Positions 17,572 to 26,343 of a stretch of 64,000 bases of DNA are shown here, piece after piece. The notes beneath the pieces were generated by a model. The model had not been told where the DNA came from and made no database searches. It was given only the letters and a program-made list of their open reading frames with translations. The position numbers and the translations under genes are program-made. Every line of letters starts with the position of its first letter. Position 1 is the first letter of the stretch. The stretch is from an uncultured Collinsella sp. (lineage in GTDB: Bacteria; Actinomycetota; Coriobacteriia; Coriobacteriales; Coriobacteriaceae), in contig CAAEMX010000013.1 in NCBI GenBank assembly GCA_900757185.1, positions 1-64,000 of the forward strand. Reading direction: 5' to 3'.

Positions 17572-17640
17572 ACAAAAATGCCGGGGGGATCCCCCGGCCC
17601 TTGACTGCCCTCCATAAAGGAACGCAACCCTTTTATACCA
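17572..17640 (-). ncRNA. Leader element upstream of the DUF3800 gene (possible DUF3800 RNA motif)
   Basis: On the minus strand this runs from a TATAAAAGGG segment through a GGAGGGCAG block into a strong hairpin (GGCCGGGGG ... CCCCCGGC) followed by a TTTTTG run, ending about 19 bases before the DUF3800 start codon. That is the layout of an attenuator or of a short RNA terminated before the gene. The copy at 16790-16858 shares the order of blocks but not all bases. Linking it to the described DUF3800 RNA motifs is from memory; a covariance-model search would decide. Confidence 0.5.
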
Positions 17641-17730
17641 CGAGACGAGGAGTTTATTCAAGTAGAAATTATACTAACCAAACACATGTTCGTCAATCTA
17701 CCTGCGGGTATGGAAATGTGACAAAAAGTT

Positions 17731-17767
17731 GGGTAGCTAAAAAGCCCCCGTCCCAAATTAGCTACCC
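17731..17767 (-). terminator. Hairpin terminator after the antiporter gene
   Basis: Ten-base arms (GGGTAGCTAA / TTAGCTACCC) enclose a CCCCCGTCCC segment; on the minus strand the hairpin is followed by AACTTTTTG. It sits nine bases after the antiporter stop. It belongs to the same GTAGCTAA repeat class as 16709 and 33341. Confidence 0.55.
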
Positions 17768-17775
17768 CATAGCCG

Positions 17776-19377
17776 CTACGATGCCAGGGTGGCGATGACG
17801 GCTTCGTCGCCGGCGTATATTAGGGTGTTGCCGTCGGGGATGATCGTCTGGCCGTCGCGTTTGAGCATCACGACGATAAAGGGATGCTTGCCTTGCGGCA
17901 CATCGCGAAGACGCTGGCCGGCCAGGCGACCGTGGGGGGTCACGGTGACCTCGCGCAGCGTAACCTCGGCACGCTCTTCAAATGTCGGCGCGGCCATCAC
18001 CAGCAGGTCACCTTCCTCGATGACGGTATCGCCATTGGGCAGTACCGGGTGCGCCCCGTCGCGCAGCACCAGGACCACGAGCATGTCGGTAGCGCTGCCA
18101 ATATCGGCAAGCGAGCGCCCGGCAAACGGATGTCCAGCTCCCACCTTGAGCTTAACGAACGACATGCCGTCTTCGTCGCGGTAGTCGTTAAACGTGCGAC
18201 GCACGTCGCCTTCTGCGTCGATCATGTCGAGCTTTTTCGCCACCGCCGGCAGCAGCGAGCCCTGCACCACGATGCTCGACACGGCAATCACAAACACCAG
18301 GTCAAACAGATCGTGCCCACCGGGAACGCCGGCCACCACGGCAAAGAGACTAAAGACGACCGAAGCCGCGCCACGCAGGCCAGCCCAGCTTACGAGCGCC
18401 ACCTGACGAGGGTTCGTCTTAAAGGGCGCCAGGAGCACACCGACGGCGATGAGACGGCTCACGAAGAGCATAAACGACATGAGTGCCAGGCCCGGCAGCA
18501 GCATTTGCGGCAGGCGTGCGGGCGTCACGAGCAGGCCGAGCAAAAAGAAGATGGTCATCTCGGCCATCTCGGTGAGGGTGTCGAAGAAGTGTGCCATCTC
18601 GACCTTGCCGGTGATGTCGCTCGCGCCCAGCACAATGCCTGCCAGGTATACGGCCAAAAAGCCGTTTCCGCCCAGATAGCTCGGCAGCGCGTAGGCAACG
18701 ATCGACACGGCGAACAAGAAGATGGTCTGCGCGCCCTCGGCTGTTGCATGCGCGCGCTCGATCAGGCGGCTGGATGTCCAGCCGATGGCAAGGCCCAGCC
18801 CCACGCCCAGGATGATCTGCTTGGCCAGCAGCACGGGGATGTTAATGTCGCCGCCGGCCGCGAGTGTGGCGAGCGCGGCGGTGAGCATGTAGGCGACGGG
18901 ATCGTTGGAGCCCGATTCGACCTCGAGCAGCGAGTCGGTGCCGTCCCTCAGAGACAGGTTGTGCTCGCGCAGCACGCTAAAGACGCTCGCCGCATCGGTC
19001 GACGCCACGATCGAGCCCAGCAGCAGGCCGCCTATCCAGTCAAAGCCCAGCGCGAAGTGCGCAAAGGCGCCCGTAATGCCGGCGGTGACGACGACGCCGA
19101 GCGTGCTCAGCAGTACCGCGGGCGCGGCGACAGGTTTGGCACGGTCGATGTTGGTGTTAAAGCCGCCGTAGAACATGATGAACAGCAGCGCCGTGCTGCA
19201 GACGGTTTCGGTGAGTGCGTAGTCGCTAAAGTCGATATGCGCCGGGCCGTTGACGCCCAACAGCATGCCGAGCGCGATAAAGATAAGCAGGGTGGGGAAG
19301 GGGAGCTTTTTGCCGACGGGTTTGATGGTCAGGCACAAAATGATGACGAGGCCGATAAAAAGAAGGATCTGGTTCAT
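17776..19377 (-). CDS. K+/H+ (CPA1) antiporter, NhaP2/CvrA-like
   Basis: 533-residue cation:proton antiporter in the inner membrane. About 12 hydrophobic segments fill residues 1-380; a conserved acidic/polar stretch typical of the ion site is visible in ESGSNDP (near residue 155), with GLRGAASV further on. The C-terminal roughly 150 residues are soluble and contain RCK_C/TrkA_C-like repeats (AGRSLADIG ... EEGDLLVMA and AGQRLRDVP ... AGDEAVIA), as in NhaP2/CvrA. This family controls K+ and pH balance; the ion preference cannot be read from sequence. Monocistronic, with a hairpin directly downstream. Confidence 0.88.
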   Translation of the reverse strand: MNQILLFIGLVIILCLTIKPVGKKLPFPTLLIFIALGMLLGVNGPAHIDFSDYALTETVCSTALLFIMFYGGFNTNIDRAKPVAAPAVLLSTLGVVVTAGITGAFAHFALGFDWIGGLLLGSIVASTDAASVFSVLREHNLSLRDGTDSLLEVESGSNDPVAYMLTAALATLAAGGDINIPVLLAKQIILGVGLGLAIGWTSSRLIERAHATAEGAQTIFLFAVSIVAYALPSYLGGNGFLAVYLAGIVLGASDITGKVEMAHFFDTLTEMAEMTIFFLLGLLVTPARLPQMLLPGLALMSFMLFVSRLIAVGVLLAPFKTNPRQVALVSWAGLRGAASVVFSLFAVVAGVPGGHDLFDLVFVIAVSSIVVQGSLLPAVAKKLDMIDAEGDVRRTFNDYRDEDGMSFVKLKVGAGHPFAGRSLADIGSATDMLVVLVLRDGAHPVLPNGDTVIEEGDLLVMAAPTFEERAEVTLREVTVTPHGRLAGQRLRDVPQGKHPFIVVMLKRDGQTIIPDGNTLIYAGDEAVIATLAS

Positions 19378-19630
19378 GGATGGTGTCCGCTCCTGGGTGG
19401 TTGGCGTGGCACGGTCAGTTGTCTGCGGTTATTTGTACCCAAAGATGGTGGGTTTATGGGGTTGGATTGCGGGCGCGCGCGATATCGTCATAGACGGCTG
19501 CCGTCTTTGCCTCTGCTCGGAAACCCTTTCCAGCTTTATTGCAACGGAGTACAATGGGTAACGTTTAAGTTCAACTTGAAGTTTTAGTTGCGGCGCCGGG
19601 CTTCGGCCGCAATGCAAGGAGAGGCGTACC

Positions 19631-20470
19631 ATGGCGATCTATGTGACATCTGATGCTCACGGGCACGTGCGTGCGCTTGACGAGGCCCTGTCTAAGATCT
19701 CGTTGACGTCCGACGACACGCTGTACGTGCTGGGCGACATGATCGATCGCGGGCCCGATCCGGTCGGCGTTATTAAGCTCGTGCGCTCGCTGCCCAACGC
19801 CCACGTGCTCAAGGGTAATCACGAGCAGATCATGCTCGATGCCATCATTGGCCAGGATCCGCTTGATGCCGAGACCTGGGATATCAACGGCGGTTGGACT
19901 ACCCGTCAGCAGCTCAACGACATGGAATTTGAGGCGTACGAGGAGCTCGTGCGTTGGATGGCGACGCTGCCGCTCTACGCAGTGGCCGAGACTGACGAGC
20001 GTCCGTACCTGCTGGTGCATGCCGGCATCCAGACCGAGGCGGCGCGGGCGTTTTTGCTTGAGCATGGCGTCGATTGTGCCGATGGTGCCGGAGCGGTTGG
20101 CGCCGATTGCGAACTGCTGCAGCAGATGCTTGCGGTGCAGTCGTCCGATGACTTGCTGTGGATTCGTCACGGCTATTGGGATGCGCCGACGGGGTTGCTT
20201 TCTGCCGACGGCAAGGGCCCGGTCGTGGTGAGTGGCCACACGCCCACGGTGTCGCTCGGGCGTTATTGCGAGGTGGGCGGCCTGGCGGGGCTCGATGAGG
20301 AGTCGGATCGCGGGCAGATCGTGCGCCTGGGCGGCGAGGACACCGCCGGCGTGCCCGATCGCATCGACATCGACTGCGCCGCTGCCACCGGATCGGAGTT
20401 TGGCCGCGTGGGCATCCTGCGGCTCGATGATGGTGCGGAATTCTACGCGAATATTCGCCCCGGGGAATAA
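19631..20470 (+). CDS. Metallophosphatase of the PPP (serine/threonine phosphatase) family
   Basis: 279-residue calcineurin-like phosphoesterase. Metal-binding motifs in order: SDAHGHV (residues 8-14; D-x-H), GDMIDRGPD (residues 36-44), GNHEQ (near 62), and a C-terminal SGHTPT. Such bacterial enzymes remove phosphate from phosphoproteins or nucleotide substrates; the natural substrate is unknown. Start ATG 19631 follows an AAGGAGAGG ribosome site, and a TACAAT -10-like box lies at about 19550. Opposite in direction to its neighbours, so probably a single-gene unit. Confidence 0.88.
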   Translation: MAIYVTSDAHGHVRALDEALSKISLTSDDTLYVLGDMIDRGPDPVGVIKLVRSLPNAHVLKGNHEQIMLDAIIGQDPLDAETWDINGGWTTRQQLNDMEFEAYEELVRWMATLPLYAVAETDERPYLLVHAGIQTEAARAFLLEHGVDCADGAGAVGADCELLQQMLAVQSSDDLLWIRHGYWDAPTGLLSADGKGPVVVSGHTPTVSLGRYCEVGGLAGLDEESDRGQIVRLGGEDTAGVPDRIDIDCAAATGSEFGRVGILRLDDGAEFYANIRPGE

Positions 20471-20479
20471 CGGCGCAAA

Positions 20480-20508
20480 GGGTAGCTAATTTGGGACGGG
20501 GCTTTTTT
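20480..20508 (+). terminator. Probable terminator/repeat after the phosphatase gene
   Basis: GGGTAGCTAATTTGGGAC followed by GGGGC and six T residues, starting ten bases after the stop. It is one arm of the GTAGCTAA repeat class; the closing arm is weak here, so termination strength is uncertain. Confidence 0.4.
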
Positions 20509-20577
20509 GACTACTTTCGGAGAGTAGCGCCTTCTTGCTCGGTAAGCGCTAGAAATGAGGAGCGTCTGCGTCCTCGG

Positions 20578-20822
20578 CAGCGCGAAAATGCTCGAAAAAC
20601 CGTCGCAACGGAGTCAAACGACGTCGCGACGGTTCTTTTTTGGCTGCCCGCTGGCTAAGTGAGTAGACTTTTTTGGAAATGCTGAGCAGCCGGCAAATTT
20701 GCCTCAACAAAACCGCAGGTCATTGACTTATGTTTTGCCGGTGTGGTCAGGGATTCGGCAAAAGTCTACTCACTTAGTTCTGCGTGTCGCAAATCGTCCG
20801 CAACGAGACCCCAGCCGGGGAG
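20578..20822. repeat. Roughly 245-bp noncoding repeat element, copy 2
   Basis: Second, cleaner copy of the element at 16452-16694. Its inverted repeats are 18 bp and perfect: CTAAGTGAGTAGACTTTT at 20655-20672 and the complement at 20761-20778, enclosing 88 bp. Flanking blocks CGTCGCAACGGAG and CGCAACGAGACCCCAG are shared with copy 1. The inner segment is less conserved than the ends. Noncoding; resembles a MITE-like element or a structured dispersed repeat. Confidence 0.7.
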
Positions 20823-20857
20823 ATTCCATCGCAAATTAGTTGCCCCCATTGCACCAT

Positions 20858-22441
20858 TTAGGCGCCGTATGGGTTGCGGTCGCGTTCGATGCGCTGGCGG
20901 ATGTGGGCGTACTCGATTATCAGCAACACCAGCAGTAGGGCCATGACCGCCAGGTAGCTCACCACGGCGCCCATCAGACCCAGCAGCTTAATCAGGATCA
21001 CCGGCAGCACCACGCTTACGGCGAAGCAGATCAGGTAGATCTTGGTGACGTCGCCGGCGTGGCGCAACACCGTGATGATGGCGTAGATAAAGTCGATTGC
21101 CGCGGTGGTGCCACCGGCGACGACCATTAGCAGCGCCAGCGTACGGTAGCGCTCAAAGCTGAGACCGTACATAAAGCTCATGAGGGGAATACCGGGACCT
21201 GCCATAAATGCGGCGCACACGCCGGTGATGGCCACGATCAGCGCCATAACGGCAACAATAATCAAGTCAAAACGGCGGCGTTTGCGCGGGTTCGCCCAAA
21301 TGCTCGACAGACGCAAAAGCTGCGGTTTATAGACAAATCCGATGCTCAGCAAAATAGCCTGCGCCGGAAAGAACAGGGCATTAAAGTACAGCTGGTATTT
21401 GTAGGCCAGCGCGCCTTCCATTACAAACTTGGGCATGCTCTCGATGAGGTTGAACAGGAACAGTGCACCAAAGAGCGGAGCACACTGGACAAACAGGTGG
21501 CCGACCTCGCGCAGGCTCACGCGGCGCGATTTTTCGGTCTCGAGCAGGGCGAGTGGCGCGGTGACCAGCACGAGCGATGCGATGGCGGTGACGCCCATGG
21601 CCATGGCCGCGATGGGCATGCTGCGCGTAAGGAACAGCGCCACGCTAAAGACCGCGATGACGCCGACGGAGCGCAGCGTTTGGCTCATGCCGGCCAGGTA
21701 GAGTTTATCGGCCTGCTGCAGGCGGCCCTCGTACACGTCCGCCACGCCGTCGATCACCTTATACAGGTAGACGCCCAGGCCGATCGTCGCCATCTGCGCG
21801 TCATAGCCACGGGCGCTGCTGTACATGAGGCCGCAGCCCAGGGCGAGCGCTCCGCAAAGCCAACGGTTGAGCTGGTAGGAGGCAAAGGACGTCGCTTCGT
21901 CGATATCCGAGACCTGGAAATTGCGCACGCCGTAGTTACACGCGATCATGATGAGCGTGCCGGTGACAAAGGCAATGGAGAACTTACCGGCTTCCTCGGC
22001 GCCCACAAGCTGTGTGGACACAATGGTGAGCAGGGGAAACGCGAAGCCCCACACGGCGGTGCCGAGGGTGTTCCAAAGATAGTCGCGACTGGTGGCGTGC
22101 TCCTCGTATTCCGCTTCCTGCATGGAGAAGCCGCCGCCGTAGACGGCACCGAGCAGACGGTTCCACCAGGCGTTGACCATGCGGCGGACGGGGCCGGGCT
22201 CCCGATCGCGTTCGCGCCGGCGACGGCGCGTGGCCTGGCTGCTGTCGGGGCCGCCGGCGTTGCGCTGGCTCAGCTCCTGGATGCGCGCGAGCTCTTCGGC
22301 CGTGTGGGAGGCGGGGAACAGGCCATTCTCGATGCGTCCGCCCTGGGCCCTTGCGGTGCCGCTGCCCGCTACGGCGGGGTCGGCGACGCCATTGCGGCGG
22401 GCGATGGCGCGGCGAATGCTATCGAGGGGCGTTATGCTCAA
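20858..22441 (-). CDS. Polysaccharide flippase-like membrane protein (MATE/Wzx superfamily)
   Basis: 527 residues with about 14 hydrophobic segments from about residue 130 onward, preceded by a hydrophilic Arg-rich N-terminal region of about 110 residues (an RRRRRERDRE stretch near residue 73). The membrane part resembles oligosaccharide/lipid-linked-sugar flippases, which move undecaprenyl-linked units across the membrane. The start appears to be TTG 22441, preceded by an AAAGGAC ribosome site; no ATG fits better. No sugar-transferase genes lie beside it, so its substrate is unknown. Confidence 0.75.
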   Translation of the reverse strand: MSITPLDSIRRAIARRNGVADPAVAGSGTARAQGGRIENGLFPASHTAEELARIQELSQRNAGGPDSSQATRRRRRERDREPGPVRRMVNAWWNRLLGAVYGGGFSMQEAEYEEHATSRDYLWNTLGTAVWGFAFPLLTIVSTQLVGAEEAGKFSIAFVTGTLIMIACNYGVRNFQVSDIDEATSFASYQLNRWLCGALALGCGLMYSSARGYDAQMATIGLGVYLYKVIDGVADVYEGRLQQADKLYLAGMSQTLRSVGVIAVFSVALFLTRSMPIAAMAMGVTAIASLVLVTAPLALLETEKSRRVSLREVGHLFVQCAPLFGALFLFNLIESMPKFVMEGALAYKYQLYFNALFFPAQAILLSIGFVYKPQLLRLSSIWANPRKRRRFDLIIVAVMALIVAITGVCAAFMAGPGIPLMSFMYGLSFERYRTLALLMVVAGGTTAAIDFIYAIITVLRHAGDVTKIYLICFAVSVVLPVILIKLLGLMGAVVSYLAVMALLLVLLIIEYAHIRQRIERDRNPYGA

Positions 22442-22622
22442 AGCGGGGTCCTTTCTATTGCTGCGCTCTAGTATAGACGCGACGGTGTTCGCTCGTGTTT
22501 TTGAACGGATTGTTCAATATTTTCGGCAGGCGGCTGTAATTTGTCGGTAAGTGTGCGGTATCCTGTTGAAGTTTTGTGACACCCCCCGATGCCGCCCACG
22601 CGGCACCAAGGAGCTTCTACCT

Positions 22623-24194
22623 ATGGACGTCGCCGCATTCTTACTGGCTCTTGTGCCGATTATTTGGCTGGTCGTGATGCTGCTGTGCTTTAAATGGCCA
22701 GCTTGGAAGGCCGCTATCGGATCGTTTGTCCTTTCGTGCGTGCTTGCCTTCGCATGGTGGCACCTGCCGGCAGCGCAGATCGCGACCGCCTCGCTTGAAG
22801 GCTTTTTGATGGCTCTGTGGCCCATCGTCCTGGTGATCATCGCCACGGTATTCACGTATAACCTGTGCGTTCGCACGGGCGCCATGGACGTGATCGGCAG
22901 CATGATCACCTCCATCAGCAGCGACCGCCGTCTGCTGGCGCTGCTCGTGGCCTGGTGCTTCGGTGGTTTTATGGAGGGCATGGCCGGTTTTGGCACTGCC
23001 GTCGCCATTCCTGCCGGCATGCTCGCGGGCCTGGGTTTTGAGGCCGTGCCCGCCGTGCTCATCTGCCTGCTGGCCAACGGCGTACCCACACCCTACGGCT
23101 CCATCGGCATCCCCACGGTGTCCGTTGCCGACTTGGTGGGTCTGGATTCCCTGCACCTGGCGACCGTTCAGCTGGTGCAGTTGGCGCCTTTCTTTGTGAT
23201 GATGCCGCTGTTTATCGTACTGGTTGCTGGTCGTGTTGCCGAGGACCAGGGCAACGTTGCAGGCGTTGCCGAGCGCCTACGTGGCGCGGCGGGCATCGCC
23301 GTGCTCTCCGGCGTGTCCTTTGCCGGTGCGGCTCTGGTCGTTGCTAGGTTTGTGGGTCCCGAGCTTGCCGTCGTCGTCGGTTCTATCGTTTCGCTCGGGC
23401 TGACAGCTGCGCTTGCTATGCGTGCCGAGAAGTCGGGGCATCTGGACGCACGCTTTCACATGAATATCGAGGCCGGCGAACAGCTCACCGTTAAGTCGGC
23501 GCTTTCTGCCTGGTCGTGCTTCATCCTGATTTTTGTTCTGCTGCTGGGTACGTCCAACCTGGTGCCCGTTGTACATGCCGCGCTCGCGCCGTTTGCGAGT
23601 CACGTGCAGGTATATTGCGGCGAGAACCCCGGTACGCTTACGTTTTCGTGGATCAACACGCCGGGTGTTTGGATTTTCCTGGCTGCGTTTGTCGGCGGTG
23701 CCATTCAGGGCGCTTCGCCGCGCTTGATGGGCGAGGTGCTGGCCGCGACTGTCAAGCAGATGATGCCGACGGTCATTACCATGCTTTCGGTGCTGGGCTG
23801 CGCCAAGGTGATGGGCTATGCGGGCATGATCTCGTCGATCAGCGCGTTCTGTATCGCCGTCGCCGGTAGTTTGTACCCGATTCTGGCCCCGTGGATCGGT
23901 GCCGTCGGTGCGTTCGTGACCGGTTCGGGCACGTCGTCGGGCATGCTGTTCGGTCCCATCCAGAGCCAGGCGGCTACGGCGCTGGGCGTGAGTGACTACT
24001 GGATGGTCGCGCTGAACGCCCTGGGTGTCGCCGCCGGCAAGATGATCTCGCCGCAGACGCTCGCCATTGGTCTTGCCGCCGTACGCGTGCGCGGCAAGGA
24101 CGCCGAACTCCTGAGCGCCGTGCTGCCCTACGCCGCCGGCATGCTGGTCCTCATGAGCGCCATCGCCATGCTCGGACAAGGCCTGCCACTATAG
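22623..24194 (+). CDS. lctP: L-lactate permease (LctP family)
   Basis: 523-residue inner-membrane lactate/proton symporter of the LctP family, hydrophobic throughout with about 12-14 membrane segments. Family signature stretches include GFMEGMAGFGTAVAIPAG (near residues 116-133) and FVTGSGTSSGMLFGPIQ (near residue 432). ATG 22623 is chosen over the longer frame because an AAGGAGC ribosome site lies ten bases upstream and the membrane protein begins at once. Probably moves lactate or glycolate. Single gene, followed by a long perfect hairpin. Confidence 0.9.
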   Translation: MDVAAFLLALVPIIWLVVMLLCFKWPAWKAAIGSFVLSCVLAFAWWHLPAAQIATASLEGFLMALWPIVLVIIATVFTYNLCVRTGAMDVIGSMITSISSDRRLLALLVAWCFGGFMEGMAGFGTAVAIPAGMLAGLGFEAVPAVLICLLANGVPTPYGSIGIPTVSVADLVGLDSLHLATVQLVQLAPFFVMMPLFIVLVAGRVAEDQGNVAGVAERLRGAAGIAVLSGVSFAGAALVVARFVGPELAVVVGSIVSLGLTAALAMRAEKSGHLDARFHMNIEAGEQLTVKSALSAWSCFILIFVLLLGTSNLVPVVHAALAPFASHVQVYCGENPGTLTFSWINTPGVWIFLAAFVGGAIQGASPRLMGEVLAATVKQMMPTVITMLSVLGCAKVMGYAGMISSISAFCIAVAGSLYPILAPWIGAVGAFVTGSGTSSGMLFGPIQSQAATALGVSDYWMVALNALGVAAGKMISPQTLAIGLAAVRVRGKDAELLSAVLPYAAGMLVLMSAIAMLGQGLPL

Positions 24195-24195
24195 T

Positions 24196-24251
24196 CGGCA
24201 CTTAGGGACGTTCCTTATGTGCCGGCACTTTGGGAACGTCCCTAAGTGCCG
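24196..24251. terminator. Long perfect hairpin after lctP
   Basis: Nineteen-base perfect arms at 24196-24214 and 24233-24251 (CGGCACTTAGGGACGTTCC and complement) with an 18-nt loop, starting just past the lctP stop. No T-run on either side, so it may block RNA decay or be a repeat of the GGGAC class rather than a classical terminator. Confidence 0.55.
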
Positions 24252-24445
24252 GCATTCGGGGACACTCCTTGAATGTTGCCTGTTCAAGAACGTCTCCAAT
24301 GACTAGGCCGCTTGCGTGCGATTTTTGACCGTTGGGCGGGCGCTTCGCCGTTGCCGCAAAAACGTTTTTGCATATCGGGTACAACGAGCTTTACGTGAGT
24401 AAAGTGCGCGTCGCGTCCACGTGTCGCGTTTTTAAAGGAGGCCCC

Positions 24446-26116
24446 ATGCCTGGTGTTACCCCTGCAGATGTTTTGTCCAACTTTGGTATTACGCTGGTCG
24501 AAGATCCCGCCGAGAATCAGCCCCGTCTGCTGGTCGATCTACCCGCCGCGGAGCTCGTCGAGCACGCTATCCGCCGCGAAGAAGGCCGCATGGCATCCAA
24601 CGGCGCGCTGGTGATCGAGACGGGGGAGCGTACCGGCCGTTCCCCCAATGACCGCTTTATCGTCGACACCCCCGATGTCCACGACAAAATTGCCTGGGGC
24701 GCCGTCAACCGCCCGCTGTCCGTCGAGAGCTATGAGGCCATCAAGGCCGGCATCGTCGACTATCTCAACGAGCGCGACGTGTTCGTCACCCGCGGCATGG
24801 CGGGCGCCGACCGCAACCACACGCGTCGCCTGCTCGTTGCCTGCGAGCGTGCCAGCCAGGCACTCTTTATTAAGCAGATGCTCGCCCGCCCGCTCGCCCG
24901 CGAAATCGCGCGCACCGGCGAGCCCGACTTCTGCGTGCTCGCAGCGCCCGGTTACCAGTGCGACCCTGCCATCAAGGGCCTCAACTCCAGCGCCGCCGTG
25001 GTCATCAATTTCCAGGAACGCGTGATTCTGGTCGCCGGCACCGGCTACTCCGGCGAGATTAAAAAGTCGATCTTTAGCGTTATGAATTATTTGCTGCCCG
25101 TCGAGGACGACGTGCTGCCCATGCACTGCTCGGCTAGCATGGATCCCGTCACGCATGAGACCGCCGTGTTCTTTGGCCTGTCGGGCACCGGCAAGACCAC
25201 GCTTTCGGCCAACCCCACGCGCCTGCTGATCGGCGACGACGAGCACGGTTGGTCCGATATGGGCATCTTTAACATCGAGGGCGGCTGCTACGCCAAGTGC
25301 GAGGGCCTGGACGCGTTCCACGAGCCCGAGATCTTCAACGCTGTTCGCTTTGGCGCCATCTGCGAAAACGTGGTGCTCGATGAGAATCGCAAGCCCAACT
25401 ATGATGACGTCTCGATCACGCACAATACGCGCGTGGCCTACCCCGTCGAGCATATCCCCAACGCGTGGACCAAGGGCATGGGCACCACTCCGAGCGTCGT
25501 ACTGTTTTTGACCTGCGATGCCTTTGGCGTGTTGCCGCCCATCTCGCGTCTAACGGCCGATGCCGCCATGTATCACTTTGTGACGGGCTTTACGGCCAAG
25601 ATCCCCGGCACCGAGGTCGGCGTCACCGAGCCTACGCCCACGTTCTCTTCGCTGTTCGGCGAGCCGTTTATGCCACTCGACCCCATGGTTTACGCCAAGA
25701 TGCTCGGCGAGCGCATTGCCGACGGCCGCACGCGTGTGTACCTGGTCAACACCGGCTGGATCGGCGGCGGCTACGGCGTGGGTCATCGCATCGAGCTTGC
25801 CTACACGCGCGCCCTGGTGGCCCGCGCCCTCGACGGCACCATCGAGGACAGCGAGTTCGTGCACGACGACATCTTTAATGTCGACATTCCCACTACGTGC
25901 CACGGTGTGCCCGACGGCATCCTGGTGCCGCGCCAGTACTGGCAGAGCACCGCGCGCTTCGACGAGGCCGCGCACAACCTGGCGGTGATGTTCGAGGAGA
26001 ACTTCGAGAAGAAGTACTCGCACCTGCCCGAGTCCGTCAAAGCCGCAGGCCCGCACGTTCAAGTACACGCCGACGCCCGTCATCGCGGCCGCGGGCTGCT
26101 GGGACTTCGCCACTAG
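24446..26116 (+). CDS. pckA: Phosphoenolpyruvate carboxykinase (ATP)
   Basis: 556-residue ATP-dependent PEP carboxykinase, converting oxaloacetate and ATP to PEP, ADP and CO2; in fermentative gut bacteria it often runs toward oxaloacetate to feed fumarate reduction. The kinase loop GLSGTGKTTLS is near residues 241-251, with ERTGRSPNDRF near the N-terminus and the metal-binding DDEHGW downstream. ATG 24446 has an AAAGGAGG ribosome site. The last 20 or so residues after SVKAAGP are basic and unlike the family; the +1 frame there reads more naturally (RTFKYTPTPVIAAAG), so a late frameshift is possible but would not touch the active site. Confidence 0.93.
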   Translation: MPGVTPADVLSNFGITLVEDPAENQPRLLVDLPAAELVEHAIRREEGRMASNGALVIETGERTGRSPNDRFIVDTPDVHDKIAWGAVNRPLSVESYEAIKAGIVDYLNERDVFVTRGMAGADRNHTRRLLVACERASQALFIKQMLARPLAREIARTGEPDFCVLAAPGYQCDPAIKGLNSSAAVVINFQERVILVAGTGYSGEIKKSIFSVMNYLLPVEDDVLPMHCSASMDPVTHETAVFFGLSGTGKTTLSANPTRLLIGDDEHGWSDMGIFNIEGGCYAKCEGLDAFHEPEIFNAVRFGAICENVVLDENRKPNYDDVSITHNTRVAYPVEHIPNAWTKGMGTTPSVVLFLTCDAFGVLPPISRLTADAAMYHFVTGFTAKIPGTEVGVTEPTPTFSSLFGEPFMPLDPMVYAKMLGERIADGRTRVYLVNTGWIGGGYGVGHRIELAYTRALVARALDGTIEDSEFVHDDIFNVDIPTTCHGVPDGILVPRQYWQSTARFDEAAHNLAVMFEENFEKKYSHLPESVKAAGPHVQVHADARHRGRGLLGLRH

Positions 26117-26135
26117 CTTCGCCGTGAGTCCATAT

Positions 26136-26168
26136 CCACCACAAAGGGGACAGGCACCTTTGTGGTGG
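26136..26168. repeat. CACAAAGG-type hairpin repeat
   Basis: Twelve-base perfect arms (CCACCACAAAGG / CCTTTGTGGTGG) around GGACAGGCA, 20 bases after pckA. Same class as 27089, 28665 and 29073. It could act as a transcript-end hairpin although no T-run follows. Confidence 0.7.
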
Positions 26169-26343
26169 TTTTGCTCGCGTGGATGACTCGGGTTACAATG
26201 CGCCTGACATATCGTCCCCTTCTCCGGATGGGGACAGCGCAAGCGTTCTTGTGACGGCACCGTAGGACTTTGAAGGTGGCCGTTGTAAGGGCACTTTTTG
26301 TTTAGGCGCCCTCACTCGGGCGCGCACGATGAAGGGAGCACGT

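Noticed and set aside
17884..19587. 567-codon + strand frame across the antiporter gene
   Set aside because: His/Gln/Arg-rich, without membrane segments or motifs; the antiporter on the other strand is unmistakable.
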